This document shows positions 52,370-59,201 of a stretch of 64,000 nucleotides of DNA, one piece after another. How positions within the stretch are numbered: position 1 is the stretch's first letter; every line of letters starts with the position of its first letter. The DNA is from Streptomyces anulatus (GTDB lineage: Bacteria > Actinomycetota > Actinomycetes > Streptomycetales > Streptomycetaceae): NCBI RefSeq assembly GCF_014650675.1, contig NZ_BMVK01000003.1:558001-622000 (forward strand), given 5' to 3'. Both the position numbers and the translations under genes were made by a program. Below the pieces are notes generated by a model that searched no databases, had not been told where the DNA came from, and saw only the letters and a program-made list of their open reading frames with translations.

Positions 52370-52921
52370 ATGCGCAACGGAATCCCGGGTCTGCCGACCC
52401 CGCACCCCCTGATCGACCGGCTCCCCGCCGTCTACCTGGAACAGGACTTCCTCCAGCGCTTCCTGACCGCCCTGGACGACGTCCTGGCCCCCGTCCTCCT
52501 CTCCATCGACAATCTGCCCGCGCACCTGGACCCCCGCAGCGCCCCCGACGACTTCCTCGACTGGCTGGCCCAGTGGGTGGCCGTCGACCCCCACGGAAGC
52601 AGCCCGCCGGAGCTGCGCCGGGCGGCGGTGCGCGGCGCGGTCGCCCGGCACGCCCGACGCGGCACGGTGGGCGGCCTGGCGGAGGCGCTCCGGCTGGAGA
52701 CCGGTACGGAACCGGAGATCGTCGAGAGCGGCGGCACCGCCTGGTCGACCGGCTCCGGCACCCCGCTGCCGGGCCAGGGCCGCCCCTGGGTGACCATCCG
52801 GATCCGGGCGGCCGGCGGCGGGGACCGGGGCGGCGCCCGGCAGCCGGACCGGGTGCGGCTGGAGGAGCTGATCGGCGCGGAGGTCCCGGCGCACGTCGGA
52901 TTCACCTTGGAGCTGCTGTGA
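52370..52921 (+). CDS. Tail protein I-like baseplate wedge protein (Cis12-like)
   Basis: 183 residues. MRNGIPGLPTPHPLIDRLPA, then YLEQDFLQRFLTALDDVLAP and LDPRSAPDDFLDWLAQWVAV form the typical phage tail protein (P2 gpI-like) pattern. RGTVGGLAEALRLETG and a C-terminal VPAHVGFTLELL follow. It starts four bases after baseplate J and overlaps the next gene as GTGA. It would complete the baseplate wedge. Confidence 0.88.
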   Translation: MRNGIPGLPTPHPLIDRLPAVYLEQDFLQRFLTALDDVLAPVLLSIDNLPAHLDPRSAPDDFLDWLAQWVAVDPHGSSPPELRRAAVRGAVARHARRGTVGGLAEALRLETGTEPEIVESGGTAWSTGSGTPLPGQGRPWVTIRIRAAGGGDRGGARQPDRVRLEELIGAEVPAHVGFTLELL

Positions 52922-54369
52922 CCTGCGACGAGTGCGGACACCGGAACCCGCCGGGGCGGGAGTTCTGTGTGGCGTGCGAGGCGTTCCTGGGGTGGGAGGA
53001 GGGGGAGGGCTCACCCGGGCCGAGCGCGGCGGCCGGGCCGAACGTGTCTACCGGGCCGAGCGTGTCGGCCGGGCCGAACGTGTCGTCTGCGTCGCCCGGG
53101 CCGAGCGCGCTGTCCGGGCCTGCTGCTTTCGCCGGGCCTGCTGCTTCCGCCGGGCCCGGCGGTCCCGGGCCTGGAGGCTCCACCGGGCCTGGCGCTTCCG
53201 GCCCGCCCGCACCCGGTCTGCCGCCGCCCGGCGGGTCCGCTCCCGCGCCCGGCCCGCCCGGCCGGCCCGCGCCCGGAGTACGGTCCGAGCCCGCTCCCGT
53301 AACACCTCCCGCTCCCGTAACACCGCCCGTTCGCGGGGCATGGCCCGCTTCCGGGCCCCCTCCCGCGGCACCGCCCGCGTCCGGTTCCGGGACGCCGGCC
53401 GCGTCCCCCTTCGTGACGCCGCCCGCGCCCGCCCCTGTGGCATCGCCCGCGCCCATGCCCGTAACGGCCCCGCTGCCCCCGGCCCACACGCCCCCCGGAC
53501 CGCCGACGTCACCGCGGGCAGCGGCCCCCCGGCGACCGGGAGAGGGCCCGCCCGGTCCGGCTCCCGGTCCCGACGCGTGGCCGGACGCCGGACCGGGGCC
53601 CGCCACCGAGCCGCCCGGCCCGGAACCCGTCGGCGCGCCGGTCGTCTGCCCCAACTGCCGTACGGAGAACGCCCCGGGCCGCACCCTGTGCATCCGCTGC
53701 GCCCTGCTCCTGGACCCGGGGCCCGCCCCCGAGGGCCGGCTGCCGTGGTGGCGGCGGATCCTGCGCCGCCGGCCCCGGCAGGCGCGGGTGGCGGGGGCGC
53801 GTCCGCGGCGCGGGTGGCGGCGGCCGAGGATCGGGCTGCCCATCGTGCTGATCCTGCTGGCGGTGGGCGTCTGGTTCGCGCTGCCGCACCTCTCGGGCCT
53901 GTTCGGCTTCGCCAAGGAGGAGACCGGGACCCCGGAGTCCGTACCGCCCGCCGTCTGCCGGGGTTCCAGCGAGGCGGACGGGCACCCGGCGGCGGCGGCG
54001 GTCGACGGGTTCAACAACCGTTACTGGGCACCGGAGAAGACCGGCGAGGGGGTCGGGGAGCACCTGGAGTGCGACTTCGCGCAGCCGGTGCGGATGATGA
54101 AGATCGTGGTGTTCTCCGGGACGTCGGCGCGCCAGAACGAGTTCCTGACGCAGGGCCGCCCGGCGCGGCTCACGGTGGAGCTGACGTCGAAGGACGGGGA
54201 GAAGACCGACCGGACGATCCGGCTGCGCGACCAGGCGGGCCAGCAGACCTTCGACGTACGGGGTTCGGACACGGTCAAGGCCCGGCTCACGGTCGAGTCG
54301 GCGTACGGCTCGGGGAAGGACCGGCGGACGGCGGTCGCGGAGATCGAGTTCTTCGGAAGGCGGGAATGA
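52918..54369 (+). CDS. Double zinc-ribbon, single-TM protein with C-terminal discoidin-like domain
   Basis: 483 residues. N-terminal zinc ribbon CDECGHRNPPGREFCVAC (about 3-20); a long Pro/Ala/Gly/Ser-rich linker; second zinc ribbon CPNCRTENAPGRTLCIRC (about 245-265); basic patch; transmembrane helix IGLPIVLILLAVGVWFAL (about 305-325); then a C-terminal about 140-residue F5/8-type (NADase-type glycan-binding) domain (AAAVDGFNNRYWAP, HLECDFAQPVRMMKIVVFSG, AVAEIEFFGRRE). Topology predicts ribbons in the cytoplasm and the carbohydrate-binding domain outside. GTG start coupled to the baseplate gene, so it probably links the baseplate to the membrane or wall. Confidence 0.82.
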   Translation: MTCDECGHRNPPGREFCVACEAFLGWEEGEGSPGPSAAAGPNVSTGPSVSAGPNVSSASPGPSALSGPAAFAGPAASAGPGGPGPGGSTGPGASGPPAPGLPPPGGSAPAPGPPGRPAPGVRSEPAPVTPPAPVTPPVRGAWPASGPPPAAPPASGSGTPAASPFVTPPAPAPVASPAPMPVTAPLPPAHTPPGPPTSPRAAAPRRPGEGPPGPAPGPDAWPDAGPGPATEPPGPEPVGAPVVCPNCRTENAPGRTLCIRCALLLDPGPAPEGRLPWWRRILRRRPRQARVAGARPRRGWRRPRIGLPIVLILLAVGVWFALPHLSGLFGFAKEETGTPESVPPAVCRGSSEADGHPAAAAVDGFNNRYWAPEKTGEGVGEHLECDFAQPVRMMKIVVFSGTSARQNEFLTQGRPARLTVELTSKDGEKTDRTIRLRDQAGQQTFDVRGSDTVKARLTVESAYGSGKDRRTAVAEIEFFGRRE

Positions 54370-54465
54370 GAAAGGGGTTCTCAGGGAGGCGGGGGGTTCC
54401 CGAGGAGGCGGGAGTTCTCAGGAAGGCGGGGGTTCCCAGGGAGGCGCGAGCTCTTCGGAAGGCCG
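54348..54465. repeat. 18-22-base repeats spanning the end of the zinc-ribbon gene
   Basis: The coding 3' end GAGTTCTTCGGAAGGCGGG (54348-54366) is repeated in drifting form after the stop: units near 54373, 54395, 54413, 54430 and GAGCTCTTCGGAAGGCCGG at 54447-54465. Six copies in about 118 bases; the last is nearly identical to the coding copy. Confidence 0.88.
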
Positions 54466-54493
54466 GGGCGAACGGTCGTACGGGGGAAGCCTG

Positions 54494-55747
54494 TTACGGG
54501 TTCAGCCGGTCCGCGCGCATGCGCAGATAGCGGGCCTCGGGTTCGCTGAGCGTGCCGTCGGCGGCCGCGCGGTAGGCGGCGCGGGCGGCGTCCGGCTCCC
54601 CGGCCCGCTCCAGGAGATGCCCGCGTACGGCGTCGAGCCGGTAGTGACGCTCCACCGTCCCCGTCAGGGCGTCGACCGCGGCCAGCCCCGCCCGGGGCCC
54701 GTGCACCATGGCCACGGCGACCGCCCGGCCCAGCGCGGCGGCGGGGTCGGGGGTGCGCCGCACGAGGAGGTCGTAGAGGGCGAGGATCTGCGGCCAGTCG
54801 GTGTCCTCGGCGCGCTCCGCCTCGTCGTGGAGGGCGGCGACGGCGGCCTGGAGCTGGTAGTCCCCGGCCGGGCCCTGGGCGAGCGCCTCCTCGGCCAGCG
54901 CGGTGCCCTCCGCGATGGCCGTACGGTCCCAGAGCGCCCGGTCCTGTTCGTCGAGCGGGACCAGCTCGCCGTCCGGCCCGGTGCGCGCCGGGGTGCGCGC
55001 CTCGGTGAGGACCATCAGCGCCAGCAGCCCGGTCACCCGCCCCTCGTGGGGCAGCAGCCGGCGGACGGCGCGGGTCAGCCGGATCGCCTCGCGCGCCAGG
55101 TCCGTGCGGTGGAGGTCGGGGCCCGCGGTGGCGGTGTAGCCCTCGTTGAAGATCAGGTAGAGGACCTGGAGCGCGGCGCCGAGCCGCTGGTCGAGGTCCT
55201 GGGCGTCCGGCCGCCGGAACTGCGTACCGTGCACCGTCCGCTTGGCCCGGCTGATCCGCTGCGCCATCGTCGCCTCCGGCACCAGATGGGCGCGGGCGAT
55301 CTCCGCCGTGGTGAGACCGCCGACCGCGCGGAGGGTGAGCGCGATCTGGGCGGCGGGGGTGAGCGCGGGGTGGCAGCAGAGGAAGAGCAGGGTGAGCGTG
55401 TCGTCCTCGGAGGGGGCCCGGCCCGTGCCGGAGGGGCCCTCCCCGGGCGGCGGCGCGACGAACGCGTCCGCCGGGGTGAGGGCCGCCGCCGTCTCCTCCC
55501 GCCTGCGACGGGCCTCGTCGCTGCGGAGCCGGTCGGTGAGGCGGCGGGAGGCGACCCGGATCAGCCAGCCGCGCGGATTGTCGGGGACCCCGTCCTGAGG
55601 CCACTGCTCGGCGGCCGCGATCAGGGCCTCCTGGACGGAGTCCTCGGCCGGGTCGAAGTGCCCGTACCGGCGCACGAGCGCGCCGAGGACCTGCGGCGCG
55701 TGGCGGCGCAGCAGGTCCTCGATGATGACGTCGGTCGTACGGTCCAT
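54494..55747 (-). CDS. ECF sigma factor with C-terminal TPR-like extension (ECF42-type)
   Basis: 417 residues from ATG 55747 (MDRTTDVIIEDLLRRHAPQV). Region 2 (about 10-80: GHFDPAEDSVQEALIAAAEQ, NPRGWLIRVASRRLTDRLRS) and region 4 (about 130-185: LRAVGGLTTAEIARAHLVPE, ATMAQRISRAKRTV) are followed by a long helical C-terminal domain (LYLIFNEGYTATAGPDLHRT onward) found in ECF42 proteins. No anti-sigma factor is adjacent. Its typical partner, a DGPF-motif YciI-like protein, is encoded 20 bases upstream on the same strand. Target promoters unknown. Confidence 0.9.
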   Translation of the reverse strand: MDRTTDVIIEDLLRRHAPQVLGALVRRYGHFDPAEDSVQEALIAAAEQWPQDGVPDNPRGWLIRVASRRLTDRLRSDEARRRREETAAALTPADAFVAPPPGEGPSGTGRAPSEDDTLTLLFLCCHPALTPAAQIALTLRAVGGLTTAEIARAHLVPEATMAQRISRAKRTVHGTQFRRPDAQDLDQRLGAALQVLYLIFNEGYTATAGPDLHRTDLAREAIRLTRAVRRLLPHEGRVTGLLALMVLTEARTPARTGPDGELVPLDEQDRALWDRTAIAEGTALAEEALAQGPAGDYQLQAAVAALHDEAERAEDTDWPQILALYDLLVRRTPDPAAALGRAVAVAMVHGPRAGLAAVDALTGTVERHYRLDAVRGHLLERAGEPDAARAAYRAAADGTLSEPEARYLRMRADRLNP

Positions 55748-55767
55748 CCGCGTCCTCGGGTGGTACG

Positions 55768-56178
55768 TCAGTCGTCGATCCCGCCGCCGATGGTCCGGAT
55801 GAGCACCGGGTAGTCGGGCGCCCCGGCCGGCTGCGGACAGCGTGCCACGCGAGCCGCGATCTCGGTCACCCTTTCCAGGCTCTCGCAGTCGAGCACCCAG
55901 AACCCGGCGAGCAGCTCCTTCGTCTCGCTGTACGGCCCGTCCGAGACCACCGGCCGCCCCTCGGCGTCGACGCTCACGGCCCGTCCCTGCGCGGGCTCCG
56001 TGAGCCCGTAGCCGGTGACCAGCTCGCCCGACTCGGCGAGGTCGTCGTTGATGCTGCCCATGTAGGCGAACATCTCCTGCATGGCCTTCTCGTCCCAGGC
56101 CGGGCTGTCCGCGTTCCCCTTGCCGGTCTGGGCCTCGTAGTCCGCCTGGCTGCCCTGGACCATCACCAGATACTTCAT
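55768..56178 (-). CDS. YciI-family (DGPF motif) protein, partner of the ECF42 sigma factor
   Basis: 136 residues. MKYLVMVQGSQADYEAQTGK opens the ferredoxin-like YciI fold; the DGPF-type box is DGPYSETKELLAGFWVLDCE, with Tyr in place of Phe. DGPF proteins accompany ECF42 sigma factors and may sense a ligand or act as enzymes. First gene of a two-gene minus-strand operon, divergent from the cobL gene. Confidence 0.9.
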   Translation of the reverse strand: MKYLVMVQGSQADYEAQTGKGNADSPAWDEKAMQEMFAYMGSINDDLAESGELVTGYGLTEPAQGRAVSVDAEGRPVVSDGPYSETKELLAGFWVLDCESLERVTEIAARVARCPQPAGAPDYPVLIRTIGGGIDD

Positions 56179-56393
56179 GACCGTCGCCTCCTGGTCGCTC
56201 GTTCGCTCGTGGTTCTTTCTTCCTCTTACACAGGGGACGTCGGGGCCGGTGCGGGGTTCTCGACACCACGCGCGAAGTTTCTTCCGGATTCACCCGCTGG
56301 AGGGTCGGGGCGGGGCGCTCACCCGCCGGAACGGTCGGAACGGGGTGTTCAGTAAAGTTCGGCTGCGCCTCGTTTCCGCTCGTCGCGCCTGCT

Positions 56394-56435
56394 CTCCTCC
56401 CTCCTCCCTCCTCCCTCCTCCCTCCTCCCTCCCCC
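56394..56435. repeat. CTCCTCC microsatellite in the cobL leader
   Basis: Five perfect CTCCTCC units (56394-56428) and one decayed unit CTCCCCC (56429-56435), about 20 bases before the cobL start codon. As mRNA the unit equals the anti-Shine-Dalgarno sequence of 16S rRNA; on the minus strand it is a run of GGAGGAG. Confidence 0.9.
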
Positions 56436-56455
56436 GAACGACGAGGTCCCGGCCC

Positions 56456-57727
56456 GTGTCCCCATCCCCAGCCCCGCTTCCTCACCCCGTCTCCGTCGTG
56501 GGGATCGGCGCGGACGGCTGGCCCGGCCTGTCCGGTACGGCACGGGAGGCGCTGCGCGCGGCCGAGGTGCTGATCGGCGGAGCGCGCCAGCTGGACCTGC
56601 TCCCGCCGGAGTGCGCCGGTGCCCGGGTGGGCTGGCCGTCCCCGCTGAGGCCGGCCGTCCCCCGGCTGCTCGCGGAGCACCGGGAGCGCCGGATCGCGGT
56701 GCTGGCCAGTGGGGACCCGATGTTCTACGGGATCGGGCGCGCGCTGGCGGAGGAGCTGGGGCCGGAGGGGCTGCAGGTGCTGCCGCACCCGTCGTCCGTC
56801 TCGTACGCCTGCGCGCGCCTCGGCTGGCCGCTGGAGGACACGGAGGTCGTGACGCTGGTGGGCCGTCCGGCGGCACGTCTCGCGGCGTCGCTGCACGAGG
56901 GCCGCCGGCTGCTGGTCCTGAGCGCGGACGCCGGCACGCCCGCCGCGGTCGCCGCGCTCCTCACGTCCCACGGCTTCGGCCCGAGCCGGCTGCGGGTGCT
57001 GGAACAGCTCGGCGGCGAGGACGAGAGGCACGTCGACGGCATCGCGGCGGAGTGGGCGCACCCGCCGGGAGACCGGCTGAACGTCATCGCGATCGCCTGC
57101 CGGGCGTCGGCGGACGCGCTGCGGCTCGGCACGGTCCCGGGTCTGCCGGACGAGGCGTACGAACACGACGGCCAGCTCACCAAGCGCCACATCAGGGCCG
57201 CCACGCTCGGGGCCCTGGCGCCCGCGCCCGGAGAACTGCTCTGGGACGTGGGCGGCGGCTCCGGCTCGATCGCGATCGAATGGCTGCGGGCACACCCGTC
57301 CTGCCGGGCGGTGAGCGTGGAACGGGACCCGGTGCGGGCCGAGCGGATCACCCGTAACGCGGACCGTCTGGGGGTCCCCGCCCTGCAGGTGGTGACCGGC
57401 CCGGCTCCCGCGTCCCTGGCCGGACTGGAAGCGCCGGACGCGGTGTTCATCGGCGGCGGCCTGACCGCGCCGGGCCTGCTCGACGCGTGCTGGGAGGCGT
57501 TGCGCCCGGGGGGCCGGCTGGTCGCGAACACGGTGACGCTGGAGTCGGAGGCGCTGCTGGCCGAGCGGCACAAGGCGCACGGCGGCGAGCTGGTGCGCCT
57601 CGCGGTGGCGCACGCCGTCCCGGTCGGCGGCTTCACCGGCTGGCGTCAGGCCATGCCCGTAACGCAGTGGTCGGTGACCAAGCCCCCGGATTCCGGGGCA
57701 CGTTCGTACAAGGGAGATCGATCATGA
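56456..57727 (+). CDS. cobL: Precorrin-6Y C5,15-methyltransferase (decarboxylating), CbiE-CbiT fusion
   Basis: 423 residues, GTG start at 56456 (GAGG site upstream, just after the CT repeat). The N-terminal CbiE half (about 1-210) shows VSVVGIGADGWPGLS and LASGDPMFYGIGRA. The C-terminal CbiT half (about 220-405) has LLWDVGGGSGSIAIEWLRAH and AVFIGGGLTAPGLLD. The fused enzyme methylates C5 and C15 and decarboxylates in cobalamin corrin-ring synthesis. The stop overlaps the cobM start as ATGA. Confidence 0.93.
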   Translation: MSPSPAPLPHPVSVVGIGADGWPGLSGTAREALRAAEVLIGGARQLDLLPPECAGARVGWPSPLRPAVPRLLAEHRERRIAVLASGDPMFYGIGRALAEELGPEGLQVLPHPSSVSYACARLGWPLEDTEVVTLVGRPAARLAASLHEGRRLLVLSADAGTPAAVAALLTSHGFGPSRLRVLEQLGGEDERHVDGIAAEWAHPPGDRLNVIAIACRASADALRLGTVPGLPDEAYEHDGQLTKRHIRAATLGALAPAPGELLWDVGGGSGSIAIEWLRAHPSCRAVSVERDPVRAERITRNADRLGVPALQVVTGPAPASLAGLEAPDAVFIGGGLTAPGLLDACWEALRPGGRLVANTVTLESEALLAERHKAHGGELVRLAVAHAVPVGGFTGWRQAMPVTQWSVTKPPDSGARSYKGDRS

Positions 57728-58473
57728 CGGTGTACTTCATCGGCGCGGGCCCCGGCGCGGCCGACCTGATCACGGTGCGCGGCGCCCGGATCCTCGCCGC
57801 CAGCCCGGTCTGCCTGTACGCGGGCAGCCTGGTCCCGGTGGAACTGCTGGCCGAGTGCCCGAAGGACGCCCGCCTGATCGACACGGCGAACCTGGACATC
57901 GAGCAGATCACCGCCGAGCTGGTCCGGGCCCACGCGGACGGCCACGACGTGGCGAGGTTGCACTCGGGCGACCCGTCGGTGTTCAGCGCGGTGAACGAAC
58001 AGATGAAGCGCCTGGACGAGGCGGGCGTCCCGTACGAAGTGGTCCCCGGCGTCCCCGCGTTCGCGGCGGCGGCAGCGGCACTGAAGCGCGAGCTGACGGT
58101 CCCGACGGTCGGCCAGACGGTCATCCTGACCCGCATCGCGCAGCGCGCCACGGCGATGCCGGAGGGCGAGGACCTGGCGACGCTGGGCCGCAGCGGCGCA
58201 CTGATCGTGCTGCACCTGGCGGCGCGCTACGTGGACCGCGTGGTGGATGAACTGCTCCCGCACTACGGGGCGGACTGCCCGACGGCGGTGGTGGCGATGG
58301 CGTCCCGCCCGGACGAGATCATCCTGCGCGGCCCGCTGGACTCGATCGCCGAGCAGGTGAAGGCGGCGGGGGTGATCCGGACGGCGGTCATCATGGTGGG
58401 CCGGACCCTGGGCGCGGAGCAGTTCCGGGACAGCCACCTGTATGCGGTGGGGCGGGACCGGGGGGAGTGCTGA
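57724..58473 (+). CDS. cobM: Precorrin-4 C11-methyltransferase
   Basis: 249 residues. MTVYFIGAGPGAADLITVRG and VARLHSGDPSVFSAVNEQM are the SAM- and substrate-binding motifs; SGALIVLHLAARYVDRVVDE and VAMASRPDEIILRG complete the family. It methylates C11 of precorrin-4 in the corrin pathway. Translationally coupled to cobL. A NACHT cassette follows instead of further cob genes. Confidence 0.95.
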   Translation: MTVYFIGAGPGAADLITVRGARILAASPVCLYAGSLVPVELLAECPKDARLIDTANLDIEQITAELVRAHADGHDVARLHSGDPSVFSAVNEQMKRLDEAGVPYEVVPGVPAFAAAAAALKRELTVPTVGQTVILTRIAQRATAMPEGEDLATLGRSGALIVLHLAARYVDRVVDELLPHYGADCPTAVVAMASRPDEIILRGPLDSIAEQVKAAGVIRTAVIMVGRTLGAEQFRDSHLYAVGRDRGEC

Positions 58474-58772
58474 GGCTCCGCCCGACGAGGAGACGCCGAC
58501 CTGGTTCGCCTCCGTCACGGTGCGGGAGGAGGGCGGGCTCTGCGGGCTGAACTCCCCTGGGGACAACCGGGCAAGGACCGCGAGCGCGAGCGGAAACGGG
58601 AGAAGCGGGACGGCTGTGCCCCATGAGAGGAAACCGGTGTCGATCATCGAGTGGCCCAGGACCGTGCTTGAGGCCCGTCATCCGCGGCATCGGATTCGCG
58701 CATCGGGCTGATAGCGCCCGGCCGGATTCAGTAGCATGCGCTTTCCGACCGGGGCTGCGTGAGGGGGACGCC

Positions 58773-59201
58773 GTGCTGGAGACCGACGCACTGCTCGACC
58801 GGATCATGAAGGAGACCGAGGCCGACATCATCGCCCATGGTGCGCATGGGCTGATCATGGCGAGGGACGAGACCGCCGGGACGCCCGTACGGCTGGGGCA
58901 GCAATTGTTCGCCAGGATCACGAACCGACGGGCCGAGGACGCCCGCGTTCTCGCGGTCCGCGTCGCCGGCCTGGCAGAAGCGGGCGAGGACCGGGAGCTG
59001 TTGGCGCTGCGGCGCGCAGAGTTGCGCATCGCGCTGCGGGACGCGCTCAGAGGCCATGCGGGCCTGGCCGAGGAGCTTGCGGAACTCCTGCCGAAGGGAT
59101 CCGCCGGGCGGGCCGGGGGCGACCGCAGCGTCTTCGTGGGACGGGACAGCTCCGGAGTCATCTATGTCGGTGACGGCGCGCACATCACGTTGCACCGGTG
59201 A
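58773..59201 (+). CDS. 142-residue protein partnered with the NACHT NTPase
   Basis: GTG start at 58773 with GAGGGGGA upstream. A helical body (about 1-110: ETDALLDRIMKETEADIIAH, DRELLALRRAELRIALRDAL) ends in a short beta-rich motif DRSVFVGRDSSGVIYVGDG. The same motif, in diverged form, opens the NACHT protein encoded next. The stop overlaps the NACHT start as GTGA. No family is recognised; the layout suggests an effector-associated or adaptor partner that docks through the shared motif (inference). Confidence 0.72.
   Translation: MLETDALLDRIMKETEADIIAHGAHGLIMARDETAGTPVRLGQQLFARITNRRAEDARVLAVRVAGLAEAGEDRELLALRRAELRIALRDALRGHAGLAEELAELLPKGSAGRAGGDRSVFVGRDSSGVIYVGDGAHITLHR

Noticed and set aside
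27635..54369. A prophage
   Set aside because: No head, portal, terminase, lysis or integrase genes; the presence of AAA+ ATPase, DUF4255 cap, DUF4157 and Cis6-like proteins fits a contractile injection system.
54617..55813. 398-residue plus-strand frame
   Set aside because: Antisense of the ECF sigma factor gene.
56179..56455. Cobalamin riboswitch upstream of cobL
   Set aside because: No B12-box-like sequence or surrounding stem architecture was recognised; only the CT repeat stands out.
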